Positions 7,234 to 15,724 of a stretch of 64,000 bases of DNA are shown here, in pieces. The DNA is taken from positions 1-64,000 of the forward strand of contig JBAYTR010000018.1 in assembly GCA_041675505.1 (NCBI GenBank). The letters run 5' to 3'. The notes below the pieces were generated by a model. It saw only the letters and a list, made by a program, of their open reading frames with translations, made no database searches and was not told where the DNA came from. The position numbers and the translations under genes are program-made. The DNA is from JAGPCK01 sp041675505. Lineage in GTDB: Bacteria; Bacteroidota; Bacteroidia; UKL13-3. Positions within the stretch are counted from its first letter, which is position 1, and each line of letters begins with the position of its first letter.

Positions 7234-7939
7234 AGGTACCGGCTTTTAGTAAATGGGTAACAGCTTTGGCAATGGTGGCCTCTCCTGTTTGTTCTTTAAG
7301 CGTATGCTGACTTTCATGAAATTTCACCCGTCCGTCTTGCATGAAAATAATTTGTGTAACCAAATCTTCCAGTTCACTGAGTAAGTGAGAGGTAATCAGA
7401 ATCAGTTTGCCTTTGTTTTTCTCTGAAATAATTTTTTCCTTCAGTATTTCTGAAGCCAATGGATCTAACCCTGCGGTAGGCTCATCCAAAATAAGCACAT
7501 CAGGATTAAAAAGGAAAGCCAGCGTTGCACTCACCTTTTGTGTAGTACCACCGGATAGTGTGCTCATTTTTTTATCTGCCAGTTTGTGCAGTTCAAAAGC
7601 GTTGTATAAATCTTCATCCAGGGGTGTATCAGAGTGTCGAATGTCTTTTATCATGTCAATCACCTTACCGATGGTCATGTTATCAGGATACCGGCCAATT
7701 TGCGGCATGTAACCTATCTGGTTCCGGTAAGCTACATCTTTGGCTATTGATTTGGCATTAAACAGAATATCGCCTTTATCAGCCACCACCATACCCAGTA
7801 TAGTTTTAATTAAAGTGGTTTTACCACAACCGTTCGGCCCTATTAAAGCGATGCACTCTCCTTTATTGCAGGTAAGTGTTACATCATCCAACACCTGAAG
7901 TTTACCAAAACGTTTTGATATGTTATTTATCCAAATCAT
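7226..7939 (-). CDS. nosF: ABC transporter ATPase NosF
   Basis: 237 residues with a complete ABC ATPase: Walker A GPNGCGKTT (about residues 34-42), a Q-loop in IGYMPQ, signature LSGGT (about 133), Walker B VLILDEPTAGLDPLAS and the switch histidine in ITSHLLSELE. NosF powers the NosDFY complex that delivers a sulfur- or copper-related factor for CuZ assembly. It overlaps nosD by 4 bases and nosY by 8 bases, so the three are translationally coupled. The length is shorter than many NosF proteins (about 300) but normal for Bacteroidota. Confidence 0.92.
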   Translation of the reverse strand: MIWINNISKRFGKLQVLDDVTLTCNKGECIALIGPNGCGKTTLIKTILGMVVADKGDILFNAKSIAKDVAYRNQIGYMPQIGRYPDNMTIGKVIDMIKDIRHSDTPLDEDLYNAFELHKLADKKMSTLSGGTTQKVSATLAFLFNPDVLILDEPTAGLDPLASEILKEKIISEKNKGKLILITSHLLSELEDLVTQIIFMQDGRVKFHESQHTLKEQTGEATIAKAVTHLLKAGTYE

Positions 7940-9171
7940 AAATCGAGTGCGTGCATTAGTGGTGTATTGTCAATAAAATTTTCAGGTGTAAGTGTAGGGA
8001 TTATTTTCTCTGAACGATCGAGTAAAGAAATAATAAAACTGCGGTACAAGAGCATGGCAGGCGGGTTGGTCTCTACAATAACAGAGAATAAACTCAGCGG
8101 ACGGTAAGGTACATCACCTGTGTTGTCTTTGTTTAAATCATAACCCTCGTATTTATCCCAGTAATTGTTTTCAAAAACATTCATCACCAGCGAACCGTTA
8201 GTACTTACGTCAAACGTATTGCCCTGAAAATTATTTTTACGTATAACATTATCCATACAACTGGCCTGAACTTTCATTCCCCAGCCGTTGTCTTTAAAAA
8301 TATTGTTTTCAATAATTATCCTGTTGGTCCCCTCCATGTAAATAGCAGAGGTATTCCCGACAAAACGATTTCTGTAGATGTAGCTGTCGGAGATTTCTTT
8401 CAGCAATAAACCGTAAGAAGCATCTCCCCAGTTTTCATTAAAGGTGTTGTCGTACATCTTTACGTTGCGGGTAAACATCACTGCCACGCCTGCACCGTTA
8501 TTCGTGAATACATTGCTGATGTAGGCATCATCGTTGGAAAACATAAAATGCAATCCGTACCGGATATTATTAAAAGAAGTGTTGCGCCAGATAACCGAAT
8601 GCGATACAAATTCAAAATAAATACCATCGCGGTGGCCTGAAATGGTGTTGCCTGAAATACGCAGCCCTTCACTTTTCCAGCAATGAATGCCGTTGCCTAT
8701 TTGTTGTTCTTCTTTTCCGTAGGCAGTTATTTTATTGTCTTTGATGGTGCAGTTTTTACCGTACTGTATGTATACGCCAAAAAAATTATTATCCAGAATA
8801 TTGTTACTGATGGTTACATTCTCGCTATCGTACACTTTTATCCCGCCCGGATCATCAAGAGAAGCATAGCCAGAGTTACAAACTTTTAGTCCGGTAATTA
8901 CCGCTCCTTTTGCCTTTACTGAGATTACTTCGTATTTCAACTGTCCGTCAAGCACAGGATAATTTACCCCTTTCAGGCAGATGCGTTTATCTACTACAAT
9001 ATTTCCTTCTTTGTAGGTACCTGGATGAACAAGCACAGTGTCTCCCGGCATAGCCTTCTTAATACCCTGCTTTACAGTTGACACTGCATGGCCTTTTCCT
9101 ACATGAATGGTAGCAGCAAATACTGTCGTTGTTACCAGCAAGAAAGCAAAAATGAGAACTGCTTTGTTCAT
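7936..9171 (-). CDS. nosD: Nitrous oxide reductase maturation protein NosD
   Basis: 411 residues. An N-terminal Sec signal (MNKAVLIFAFLLVTTTVFAA) directs it to the periplasm. The rest is a right-handed parallel beta-helix of CASH type with many N-x-F/I-x-x-N turns (for example NIFKDNGWGMKV). NosD works with NosF and NosY and chaperones copper/sulfur insertion into NosZ. The gene starts 5 bases after the stop of the nosL fusion and ends inside the start of nosF. Family length and context agree well. Confidence 0.93.
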   Translation of the reverse strand: MNKAVLIFAFLLVTTTVFAATIHVGKGHAVSTVKQGIKKAMPGDTVLVHPGTYKEGNIVVDKRICLKGVNYPVLDGQLKYEVISVKAKGAVITGLKVCNSGYASLDDPGGIKVYDSENVTISNNILDNNFFGVYIQYGKNCTIKDNKITAYGKEEQQIGNGIHCWKSEGLRISGNTISGHRDGIYFEFVSHSVIWRNTSFNNIRYGLHFMFSNDDAYISNVFTNNGAGVAVMFTRNVKMYDNTFNENWGDASYGLLLKEISDSYIYRNRFVGNTSAIYMEGTNRIIIENNIFKDNGWGMKVQASCMDNVIRKNNFQGNTFDVSTNGSLVMNVFENNYWDKYEGYDLNKDNTGDVPYRPLSLFSVIVETNPPAMLLYRSFIISLLDRSEKIIPTLTPENFIDNTPLMHALDL

Positions 9172-9175
9172 GATA

Positions 9176-10207
9176 TTATTGTTTCAGGGCCCCTGCATTA
9201 ATCACCACAGCCTTCCACTTTTCAGCATGTGCAGTGGCTTGGGGCATATCTGAAAACGCTGCTACATTACCGCCCATAGGACTGCCGACCTCATCACCTG
9301 AAATCAGAATGGCCTGATCCAATAACAAAAAGTTAGTGGTATTGAGGTAATCGGTAACGTAGAAAGTCGGGTTAGGTAACTTTGATGAATTTTCCTTTTG
9401 GTAGCGCATCATGCAGGAGATATCATCAAATTTATATATCCTTCCTTTGTCGGTAATCAGTTCAGTTGCAAAACGGATATCAGCAATTGTCATTTTACAC
9501 GAAGCGCAATTGTCGACATTCAACTTAACGGGCACTGGCCCTTTAGCTCCACATGCCGTTAAAAGCAAAAGCACAATCACAGTCAACGCCATTTTAGGTT
9601 GCCTCTGAAATCTGCTGAGAAAAGCTGATTCTTTCAACACCACTACCAGCATAAAAATACCTGACAGAATAAAAAGGTAACCACCCTTATCAGGTACAGA
9701 AAAAGCTCCGAAATTAAGCAGCTGTTTAAATCCTATTAACGGAGGCTGGTATGACATTCCAGGTACTATGATGGCTGCATTGGGGTCAAGGTTATGTCCG
9801 TAGTTGTACTCCCATCTCCAGAAATCTACCATGGCTATCACCCCGAAAGACACAAAGGCCCAGAATAAACTGTAGGCAAATTTTTTATTCCCCATAGCGG
9901 CTGCAAGCAATGAGCACAGGGCATAAAACCCGATAATGTATTTAAGAATGGTAAACTCAATGAAGTTCTCCGCATGTAAAGTTTGCATTCCTATGTAGTG
10001 ATTTAGTCCGTTGATGATGTCCACATCACCACCCAGTTTATCTGCAAAAATTTGCAGAGCCAATCCTTCGGGATATTGCGGAGCATCCAACTCAATACGC
10101 CAGATAGGTACGAATAACGAACCGACTAATGCACCTGCAGCCAATAACAGCAGTAACCTAGACATTATGCTCAAACTATTTTTAGTACTACTCATGTTTT
10201 TATTCAT
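9176..10207 (-). CDS. nosL: Membrane domain fused to copper chaperone NosL
   Basis: 343 residues in one frame. Residues 1-200 form a membrane domain with about four transmembrane segments (13-38, 83-105, 108-130, 175-193). Residues 206-343 are a complete NosL: its own signal-like stretch ending LLLLTAC (C219), then NVDNCASCKMTI with the copper-related C-x-x-C-K-M, KFDDISCMM, and a C-terminal SDMPQATAHAEKW. NosL is normally a separate lipoprotein that supplies Cu(I) to NosZ. An ATG at 9592 preceded by AGAGG could allow free lipoprotein NosL to be made from the same mRNA. The membrane part is found beside nosL in related bacteria as I recall; the fusion is directly visible here. A sequencing frameshift could also create it. 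Confidence 0.85.
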   Translation of the reverse strand: MNKNMSSTKNSLSIMSRLLLLLAAGALVGSLFVPIWRIELDAPQYPEGLALQIFADKLGGDVDIINGLNHYIGMQTLHAENFIEFTILKYIIGFYALCSLLAAAMGNKKFAYSLFWAFVSFGVIAMVDFWRWEYNYGHNLDPNAAIIVPGMSYQPPLIGFKQLLNFGAFSVPDKGGYLFILSGIFMLVVVLKESAFLSRFQRQPKMALTVIVLLLLTACGAKGPVPVKLNVDNCASCKMTIADIRFATELITDKGRIYKFDDISCMMRYQKENSSKLPNPTFYVTDYLNTTNFLLLDQAILISGDEVGSPMGGNVAAFSDMPQATAHAEKWKAVVINAGALKQ

Positions 10208-10211
10208 TAAA

Positions 10212-10248
10212 AAAGGGACACGGATGCATCTTACATCCGCATCCCTTT
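10212..10248 (-). terminator. Stem-loop between nosZ and nosL, likely partial terminator
   Basis: Arms 10212-10218 with 10242-10248 (7 bp) and 10221-10226 with 10234-10239 (6 bp) form a long hairpin. Read on the minus strand it ends in a run of six T. It begins 14 bases after the nosZ stop and lies before the accessory genes. It could reduce read-through or protect the nosZ 3' end so that nosZ is expressed more strongly than the maturation genes. Confidence 0.65.
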
Positions 10249-10261
10249 CTGTGTACTTTAA

Positions 10262-12250
10262 TTATTTACCTGCCTCAGCAGTAGCCGGTGCTTTTTCACC
10301 TAAGCTCCATTTAAGCGGAACATTGCTTCCTGCCGGAGACACACGGATGTATCCCTGCATCTCCTGATGCAATGCACTACAGAAATCGGTACAGTACATC
10401 GGAAAAATCCCCACTCTGTCCGGCACCCATTTCAGTGTAGAAGTTTCGCCCGGCATAATCAACAATTCTGAATTGTTAGCACCTTTCACAGCAAAACCGT
10501 GGGGCACATCCCAATCTTGTTCCAGGTTAGTTACGTGGAAGTAAACTTCATCTCCCATTCTAACTCCTTCAATATTATCAGGCGCAAAGTGTGAACGGAT
10601 GGAGGTCATGTACACATGTACTTTGTTACCTTCCCTTACCACCTTAGCTTCTTTTTCCCCTTTGGTTGCATAAGGGTGCATGTTTTCGGCTATCTTGAAT
10701 ATTTTAAGTGAGTTTTTCGAAATCAAATCAGCCGGAAGAGCTTGTGCATAGTGAGGCTCACCAATGGTAGGGAAGTCAAGAATAAGTTGCATTTTATCTC
10801 CGCTGATATCGTACAACTGCGCACTCTGCGACAATTCAGGTCCGGTAGGCAGGTAACGGTCTTTGGTAATTTTGTTGTATGCAATCAGGTATTTGCCATA
10901 AGGTTTTTTGGTATCGCCACCGGGTACACATAAGTGACCAACTGAATAATAAGTAGGCACACGATCCAATACTTTAAGGTCTTTCACGTTCCATTTAACT
11001 ACTTCTGAAGATACAAAGAATGAAGTGTAGGCATTTCCGTTCGCATCAAACTCGGTGTGCAACGGACCAAGACCCGGTTTTTTCACTTCACCGTGTAAAG
11101 CTGCTTCGTACTTAATAACAGGAATGCCTTGGTAATCTCCGTCAAATTTTTTACCTGCAATGGCATCTAAAATTTTAGTGTAGCTGAATACAGGAATCAA
11201 AGCTGCCAGTTTACCGCTACCTACAATGTACTCACCAGAAGGATCAACATCACAACCGTGTGGTGATTTAGGGCAAGGAATCATGTAACAAATATCTGCC
11301 AGTTCTTTGGAGTCAAGTATAGTTACCTCAGTTCTGATTTCTGATTTAGCTGTATGTGTTTTTTCATCATAATAATTATGGGCATATCTGGCAGGTACTT
11401 TTTTACCTTTTCCGGCTTTCAGGTACTCTTCTGCTTTTTTCCAGTTCACTGCCATAATGAAGTCTTTATCTTTTTGTGAAGCGTTTACTTCCAGCAAAGA
11501 ATTAGCTTGTTCAGTATTGTAACAAGAGAAGAAGAACCAACCGTGTGATTTACCTTTTCCTGCACGACTTAAGTCGAAGTTAACGCCCGGGCACTGAATC
11601 TGGAAGGCAATATCCATCTGCCCTTCTTTACCTATGCTGATAAAGCTGATGTGTCCTTTGAAGTTTTCTTTGTAAGAGTTAATCGGCACATCACCGTTGG
11701 CATTATCAGGTGGAACACTAAAACGTGTACCGGCCACAACGTACTCGGTATTTTCAGTAAGGTAAGGGGAAGAGTGATTACCTCCGCTGTTAGGCAATTC
11801 AATAATTTCAGCTGTTCTGAACGTTTTAAGGTCAATACGTGCTACACGCGGGGTGTTGTTGGCATTACCGAAAGCCCAGCGACCATCTGTTTGACCGTCA
11901 GTTTGCGATAATGTCGGGTGGTGCAAATCGTCCCACGGTACAAATCCGTGTGATGTGTTCAGCATAGGTTTAGTTTCCTCGCTGTAACCCCATGCTTTTT
12001 CAGGGTCAACAGAGAATACCGGAATAACCCGGAGTAACCTTCCGCTGGGTAATCCGTAAACGGCCATTTGACCGCTGAATCCACCACTCACGAAATTATA
12101 GAACTGATCATACTTACCGGGAGCAACATATGCTTTAGATGCTGCATCTCCGCTTACGGCATTACTGGTGTTTTTAGGTTTACATGAACCTAAATAAAGA
12201 ACTGCGGTAACTCCAACCACGGTCCATAAGGTTATTTTATTTTTGTACAT
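10262..12250 (-). CDS. nosZ: Nitrous oxide reductase, clade II (Sec-type)
   Basis: 662 residues. It reduces N2O to N2 in the periplasm using CuA and CuZ centres. The N-terminus lacks a twin-arginine motif and ends in GSC (C23), so export is by Sec and the mature enzyme may be lipid-anchored; this marks clade II. The beta-propeller with CuZ histidines shows DDLHHPTLSQTDG and GGNHSSPY. The C-terminal cupredoxin has the CuA motif C620-T-D-F-C624-x3-H628-x2-M631. The gene follows a cytochrome c lipoprotein gene by 20 bases and heads the accessory genes nosL, nosD, nosF and nosY. A Crp/Fnr-type box (12813-12830) precedes the operon. Confidence 0.97.
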   Translation of the reverse strand: MYKNKITLWTVVGVTAVLYLGSCKPKNTSNAVSGDAASKAYVAPGKYDQFYNFVSGGFSGQMAVYGLPSGRLLRVIPVFSVDPEKAWGYSEETKPMLNTSHGFVPWDDLHHPTLSQTDGQTDGRWAFGNANNTPRVARIDLKTFRTAEIIELPNSGGNHSSPYLTENTEYVVAGTRFSVPPDNANGDVPINSYKENFKGHISFISIGKEGQMDIAFQIQCPGVNFDLSRAGKGKSHGWFFFSCYNTEQANSLLEVNASQKDKDFIMAVNWKKAEEYLKAGKGKKVPARYAHNYYDEKTHTAKSEIRTEVTILDSKELADICYMIPCPKSPHGCDVDPSGEYIVGSGKLAALIPVFSYTKILDAIAGKKFDGDYQGIPVIKYEAALHGEVKKPGLGPLHTEFDANGNAYTSFFVSSEVVKWNVKDLKVLDRVPTYYSVGHLCVPGGDTKKPYGKYLIAYNKITKDRYLPTGPELSQSAQLYDISGDKMQLILDFPTIGEPHYAQALPADLISKNSLKIFKIAENMHPYATKGEKEAKVVREGNKVHVYMTSIRSHFAPDNIEGVRMGDEVYFHVTNLEQDWDVPHGFAVKGANNSELLIMPGETSTLKWVPDRVGIFPMYCTDFCSALHQEMQGYIRVSPAGSNVPLKWSLGEKAPATAEAGK

Positions 12251-12270
12251 AGTGTTAAGTATTTAATGGT

Positions 12271-12765
12271 TTATTTGATACCATCATTTTTTCTCATGAA
12301 TTCTACAATATGGCGGGCATCGTCATCAGAAAGACTCTGATTGGGCATTCTAACCAAACAAAGTTCTAACTGCGCCTGCACTTCAGGGTCTTTGTCAATC
12401 ATCGGATCAGGATTGGTAATAAAGTTCATAATCCACTCAGGGCGTCTTCTTTCGGTAACACCTTTCCAGCCCGGTCCTACCAGTTTTTCATCGGTTAACT
12501 TGTGGCATGAAGTACACTTTACACCGGCAATCTGTTCGCCTGATGTGGCCATAGCCTCGTCCACTTTATCTCCAACCTGTACATTCTCGGCTGTGAATTT
12601 TCCTTCACCGCGTTTGGGATCATACGATGGGTTTTCTGATGATGAACTTTCGGTGGCTTCTGCTACCGGTTGTTCAGTGGCTGTGGTAGTGTTAGTGGCT
12701 GATTCTCCGCCTCCGCAGGCAGTAACAACAGCAACAATTGATAGTAGTGCAATAACTTTTTTCAT
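12271..12765 (-). CDS. Monohaem cytochrome c lipoprotein of the nos operon
   Basis: 164 residues with the start at the ATG at 12765, which gives a lipoprotein signal ending VTAC (C17); an earlier in-frame ATG at 12828 lies inside the operator and is rejected. A low-complexity T/A/E/S linker leads to a class I cytochrome c domain with C84-T-S-C87-H88 and the likely axial methionine in RMPNQSL (M140). It probably donates electrons to NosZ. It is the first gene of the nos operon, 20 bases before nosZ. A Crp/Fnr-type box and a degenerate -7 element lie just upstream. Confidence 0.92.
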   Translation of the reverse strand: MKKVIALLSIVAVVTACGGGESATNTTTATEQPVAEATESSSSENPSYDPKRGEGKFTAENVQVGDKVDEAMATSGEQIAGVKCTSCHKLTDEKLVGPGWKGVTERRRPEWIMNFITNPDPMIDKDPEVQAQLELCLVRMPNQSLSDDDARHIVEFMRKNDGIK

Positions 12766-12812
12766 GTGGTTAAAATTAATACACAAATGTGCGGTGCGAA
12801 GTTGCCTCGTTT

Positions 12813-12830
12813 TTATGACTGCAATCATAA
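12813..12830. promoter_or_regulatory. Crp/Fnr-type operator of the nos operon
   Basis: TTATGACTGCAATCATAA has 6-bp arms TTATGA/TCATAA with six bases between, nearly identical to the box at 5163. On the minus strand its centre lies 37.5 bases before the G of a degenerate -7 element (CACATTTG, 12784-12791). This fits activator-dependent transcription of the cytochrome c-nosZ operon. Confidence 0.7.
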
Positions 12831-12922
12831 GGAGGCCATTTAAAACATGATTTTAGTTAGTTTTAAATCTGATAAAAAACCATGAAAGCACCCGATATAG
12901 GCGGGCGATAAGTAGTGTAAGA

Positions 12923-14752
12923 CTACACCAAAACAGAGGTATCACCTTCACTGGTTGCAAAGATGAGCAACAGTGAGGCTTCGGCTTCACCCACATCTTT
13001 TACCCAAGTGTGGTATGTTTCTTTTGTATCCTGTGCCGCCTGAGTTATGATGCTGCGGTAATATGCTATACCCTGCTGCAGGTTATCATAAAAACTTTTG
13101 AAGTATTTTTTCTGCTTCTCTGAAGGCTCCGGTAAACTTTTTTGAATTTCCGTTTGCAGGTAGTTGATGTATATCTTCAGTTCATTAACAAACATGTGAG
13201 GGCGATAAACCTGATTGAGCAAATTTTTTCTTCCGTAAATATGCCCCACCATATCAGCCAGTGTAAACACACCGGAAAAGAAAGCCAGATTAGGGCCCGG
13301 GCAAATAGTTACTGCGGTAAGGTTACGGGGCACAGGTATATTATTCTTGAGCAATGCGGTTGCTGAAAGTCCTTCACACAGGCAATCTTTTTCTGTTATC
13401 TCCTCTACTCGCTTTTTAAATGCTTCAGGTGTTAACCCCTCACCGACCAGCTGCTGCAACTTGAGGTGCTGATACTGCCGTGATGCCTCACATATAGGTG
13501 CTGCTGTAAACTCTTTATTAAAGGTGAGGTGCTTTTTATAACACGGGCTACCCGGACGACCTTTTTCCATGCGTTCATTACGTAATTTTTGCGCTGAGCT
13601 TTTTCTGAAATTGTTAAATGGTACTCCCAACGGAGAGGCATGGCTCAGGTAATAATCATCAGGTTGTGCAGTGGCTAAACCCTGAAGCGTATCATTATCT
13701 ACATTGGTAGCTTCAGGCACCAATAAGAACGGACTACCCCATCCGGTAGCATCTACCCCGTAAAAATCGCGTAAGAATTGGTCTTCCTCTGCGGTGCCTA
13801 TACCACCTTGAACCGTAACACGTGCATGAATTGCAGAGGGTAACAGTGGTTGATTTTTTGCGGCTAAGGCGGCATTTACGGTTTGTTTTAACTCCGCATT
13901 TAACTCCTCCCGTTTATCTTTAAACTCCTGCAAAATGGGGCCAAGTAAATAACCGTCAGTGGCAAAAGCGTGTCCCCCGCAATTAAGCCCTGATTCAATA
14001 CGAAACTCAGAAATCCATACCCCTTTTTTAGCCAGAAATTTTCCTTGAATTAAAGCAGAGCGGTAATCACTTACTTTAAGAATTATTTTCTTTTTCAGGT
14101 GTCCGTTTTCATCCGGGAAAAAGTCAGGAAAGCTGTCGATATAACTGTAAAGTCTGGGGTTTAAGCCGGCTGAAAAAACCACCGAACTCTCCAGATTGCT
14201 TTGTGCAAAACCGCGCAAGGCAGATAACGCATCCGAGAATTCAGGAGCCAGCAGCGTTTCTCCGTCAGCAGCATAATTCAGGTTATCAACTTTGGTCATG
14301 ATGTTCACATCAATACTACCGGCAGTAATTTGTTGCCTCAGCTTCTCACACAAGTTTTCTTTCATCTCCCCCACAGCAGTAGTCATGTCGCAGTACATTT
14401 TTTTCAGGGCACTTTTCTCCGGTAACATTTTAAAGTAGTTGGTAATATCCGTATCGGCCTCAAACGCTTCAGCTCTAAGTTTATTGAGTTGCAAGCTCAC
14501 AATCTCCTGCAACATATTCAAATAGGCTTTTACCCGCTTTGCTCTGAAATCAATCTCTTTGGCGGTAATCTCCATATAAGGAAGGTTGTATTGACTGCTG
14601 TGAAATTTGCGCATCTGCTCCAGTAACTCATGCTGAATAACTGAAACTACAGATGAAATTCCGAAACGGGCCACTTTAACAGGCGTATCAACGGAGTAAG
14701 CTAAACCCAAAACAGGGATATGAAAAGTGTGGTGCATATTTTTAAATGACAA
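12923..14752 (-). CDS. Large conserved protein, nitronate-monooxygenase-like barrel suspected
   Basis: 609 residues without signal peptide or membrane segments. I do not recognise a named family. The opening (HIPVLGLAYSVDTPVKVARFG) and the later VTVQGGIGTAEEDQFL and GWGSPFLLVPEA segments (about 315-355) resemble FMN-binding TIM barrels of the nitronate monooxygenase / enoyl reductase type. It contains conserved-looking cysteines in NCGGHAF (about 258), GSPC (about 406), APIC (about 420) and CLC (about 455), which could hold an Fe-S cluster. A Crp/Fnr box (14807-14822) lies 55 bases upstream and an Fnr-like regulator gene is divergent, placing it in the denitrification regulon. It could be an anaerobic flavoenzyme; the reaction is unknown. 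Confidence 0.7.
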   Translation of the reverse strand: MSFKNMHHTFHIPVLGLAYSVDTPVKVARFGISSVVSVIQHELLEQMRKFHSSQYNLPYMEITAKEIDFRAKRVKAYLNMLQEIVSLQLNKLRAEAFEADTDITNYFKMLPEKSALKKMYCDMTTAVGEMKENLCEKLRQQITAGSIDVNIMTKVDNLNYAADGETLLAPEFSDALSALRGFAQSNLESSVVFSAGLNPRLYSYIDSFPDFFPDENGHLKKKIILKVSDYRSALIQGKFLAKKGVWISEFRIESGLNCGGHAFATDGYLLGPILQEFKDKREELNAELKQTVNAALAAKNQPLLPSAIHARVTVQGGIGTAEEDQFLRDFYGVDATGWGSPFLLVPEATNVDNDTLQGLATAQPDDYYLSHASPLGVPFNNFRKSSAQKLRNERMEKGRPGSPCYKKHLTFNKEFTAAPICEASRQYQHLKLQQLVGEGLTPEAFKKRVEEITEKDCLCEGLSATALLKNNIPVPRNLTAVTICPGPNLAFFSGVFTLADMVGHIYGRKNLLNQVYRPHMFVNELKIYINYLQTEIQKSLPEPSEKQKKYFKSFYDNLQQGIAYYRSIITQAAQDTKETYHTWVKDVGEAEASLLLIFATSEGDTSVLV

Positions 14753-14806
14753 GAGTATACTTCAAACTAAAACCTGTCAATAAACCGCTATTTATCCTGC
14801 AAAAAA

Positions 14807-14822
14807 ATTGACCTGGGTCAAT
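14807..14822. promoter_or_regulatory. Crp/Fnr-type operator between the 609-residue gene and the fnr-like gene
   Basis: ATTGACCTGGGTCAAT is a perfect palindrome with 6-bp arms and a 4-base centre, matching the TTGAC-N4-GTCAA pattern of Fnr/Dnr-type sites. It is 36.5 bases from a degenerate -7-like sequence on the minus strand, favouring control of the minus-strand gene. It is 109 bases from the GTG of the Fnr-like gene. Confidence 0.7.
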
Positions 14823-14930
14823 GTTTTTTGTCAAAAAACTTCCCCGCACCATGCAGCTTATCACCCGCATCATAAAAATGAAAAAAGATATTTGGCTTTA
14901 TTTATACATATTTGCACCAAAGTAACCCCG

Positions 14931-15638
14931 GTGAAAAAAACAGTCCATACCATCGATTGCATCAGCTGCCAGCACAAAGCCACCTCAGCTTTTTGCAACC
15001 TGCGCATGAATGAGCTGGAGTCACTCAATCAGCACAAAACCACTTTTCAGGTGAAGAAAAAGCACATTCTCTTTCACGAAGGTGATATAGTAAAAGGATT
15101 GCATTGTGTACACGATGGGAAAGTAAAACTTTACAAAACACTGAATGATGGCAGCACACAAATAGTGCGTTTAGCCAAATCAGCCGATTTGATAGGGTAC
15201 CGCGGTTTATTGGGCAACGGGCGTTACATTGCCACTGCTGAAACCATGGAAGACAGTATCATCTGTTTTATTCCCAAAGAAAAAATTCTGGAGTTTATTA
15301 CCCATAACGTAAACTTTACGCTCGACATCATGTCAAAAATTGCAGCCGACACCAGTGACGCTGAAACCAGGGCGCTTAACCTGTTGCAAAAATCAAGCAA
15401 AGAGCGACTGGCTGAAACCTTGTTGCTGCTGGAACAATCCTTTGGCAAAACGGAAGAAGGCTATATTAACATACACCTTACCCGCGAAGAAATTGCCGGA
15501 ATAACCGGTATAGCTGTGGAAACCACTGTGCGTACACTTCACCAGTGGGACGAAGAAGGACTCATCCAACTCGTTAAAAAACAAATCCGCATTCTTAACA
15601 AAAACAAGTTGCTCGAACTGTCTTCTACTGAAGATTAG
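14931..15638 (+). CDS. Fnr-like transcriptional regulator with N-terminal cysteines
   Basis: The likely start is the GTG at 14931, giving 235 residues; an upstream in-frame ATG at 14808 lies inside the operator and encodes unlikely sequence. The N-terminus has C10-x2-C13-x8-C22 (CISCQHKATSAFC), the layout of Fnr-type redox or NO sensing. A cyclic-nucleotide-like beta-roll follows (about 35-150), then a long helix and a Crp-type winged helix with TREEIAGITGIAVETTVRTL. It is the best candidate for the TGAC-N4-GTCA boxes at 14807 and 15659 on either side of it, which would also imply autoregulation. A Fe-S cluster is inferred from the cysteines only. Confidence 0.88.
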   Translation: MKKTVHTIDCISCQHKATSAFCNLRMNELESLNQHKTTFQVKKKHILFHEGDIVKGLHCVHDGKVKLYKTLNDGSTQIVRLAKSADLIGYRGLLGNGRYIATAETMEDSIICFIPKEKILEFITHNVNFTLDIMSKIAADTSDAETRALNLLQKSSKERLAETLLLLEQSFGKTEEGYINIHLTREEIAGITGIAVETTVRTLHQWDEEGLIQLVKKQIRILNKNKLLELSSTED

Positions 15639-15658
15639 TGACCAATATCATGTAGTAT

Positions 15659-15674
15659 GTTGACTAAGGTCAAC
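15659..15674. promoter_or_regulatory. Crp/Fnr-type operator before the eleven-gene nor run
   Basis: GTTGACTAAGGTCAAC is a perfect palindrome with 6-bp arms. It lies 51 bases before the glycosyltransferase start, and 36.5 bases before a degenerate -7-like TATTTCG. It is the only such box upstream of the run that contains norC and norB. Confidence 0.7.
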
Positions 15675-15724
15675 TTTTCAGCGTTGCTCCCGCCCGTATT
15701 TCGAAGAATCAAAAAACGAGCGTT

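Noticed and set aside
12766..12828. Longer start for the cytochrome c lipoprotein
   Set aside because: It begins in the operator and would bury the lipoprotein signal.
14808..14930. N-terminal extension of the Fnr-like protein
   Set aside because: It begins inside the Fnr-type palindrome and its residues look non-protein-like; the GTG at 14931 leads directly into the cysteine cluster.
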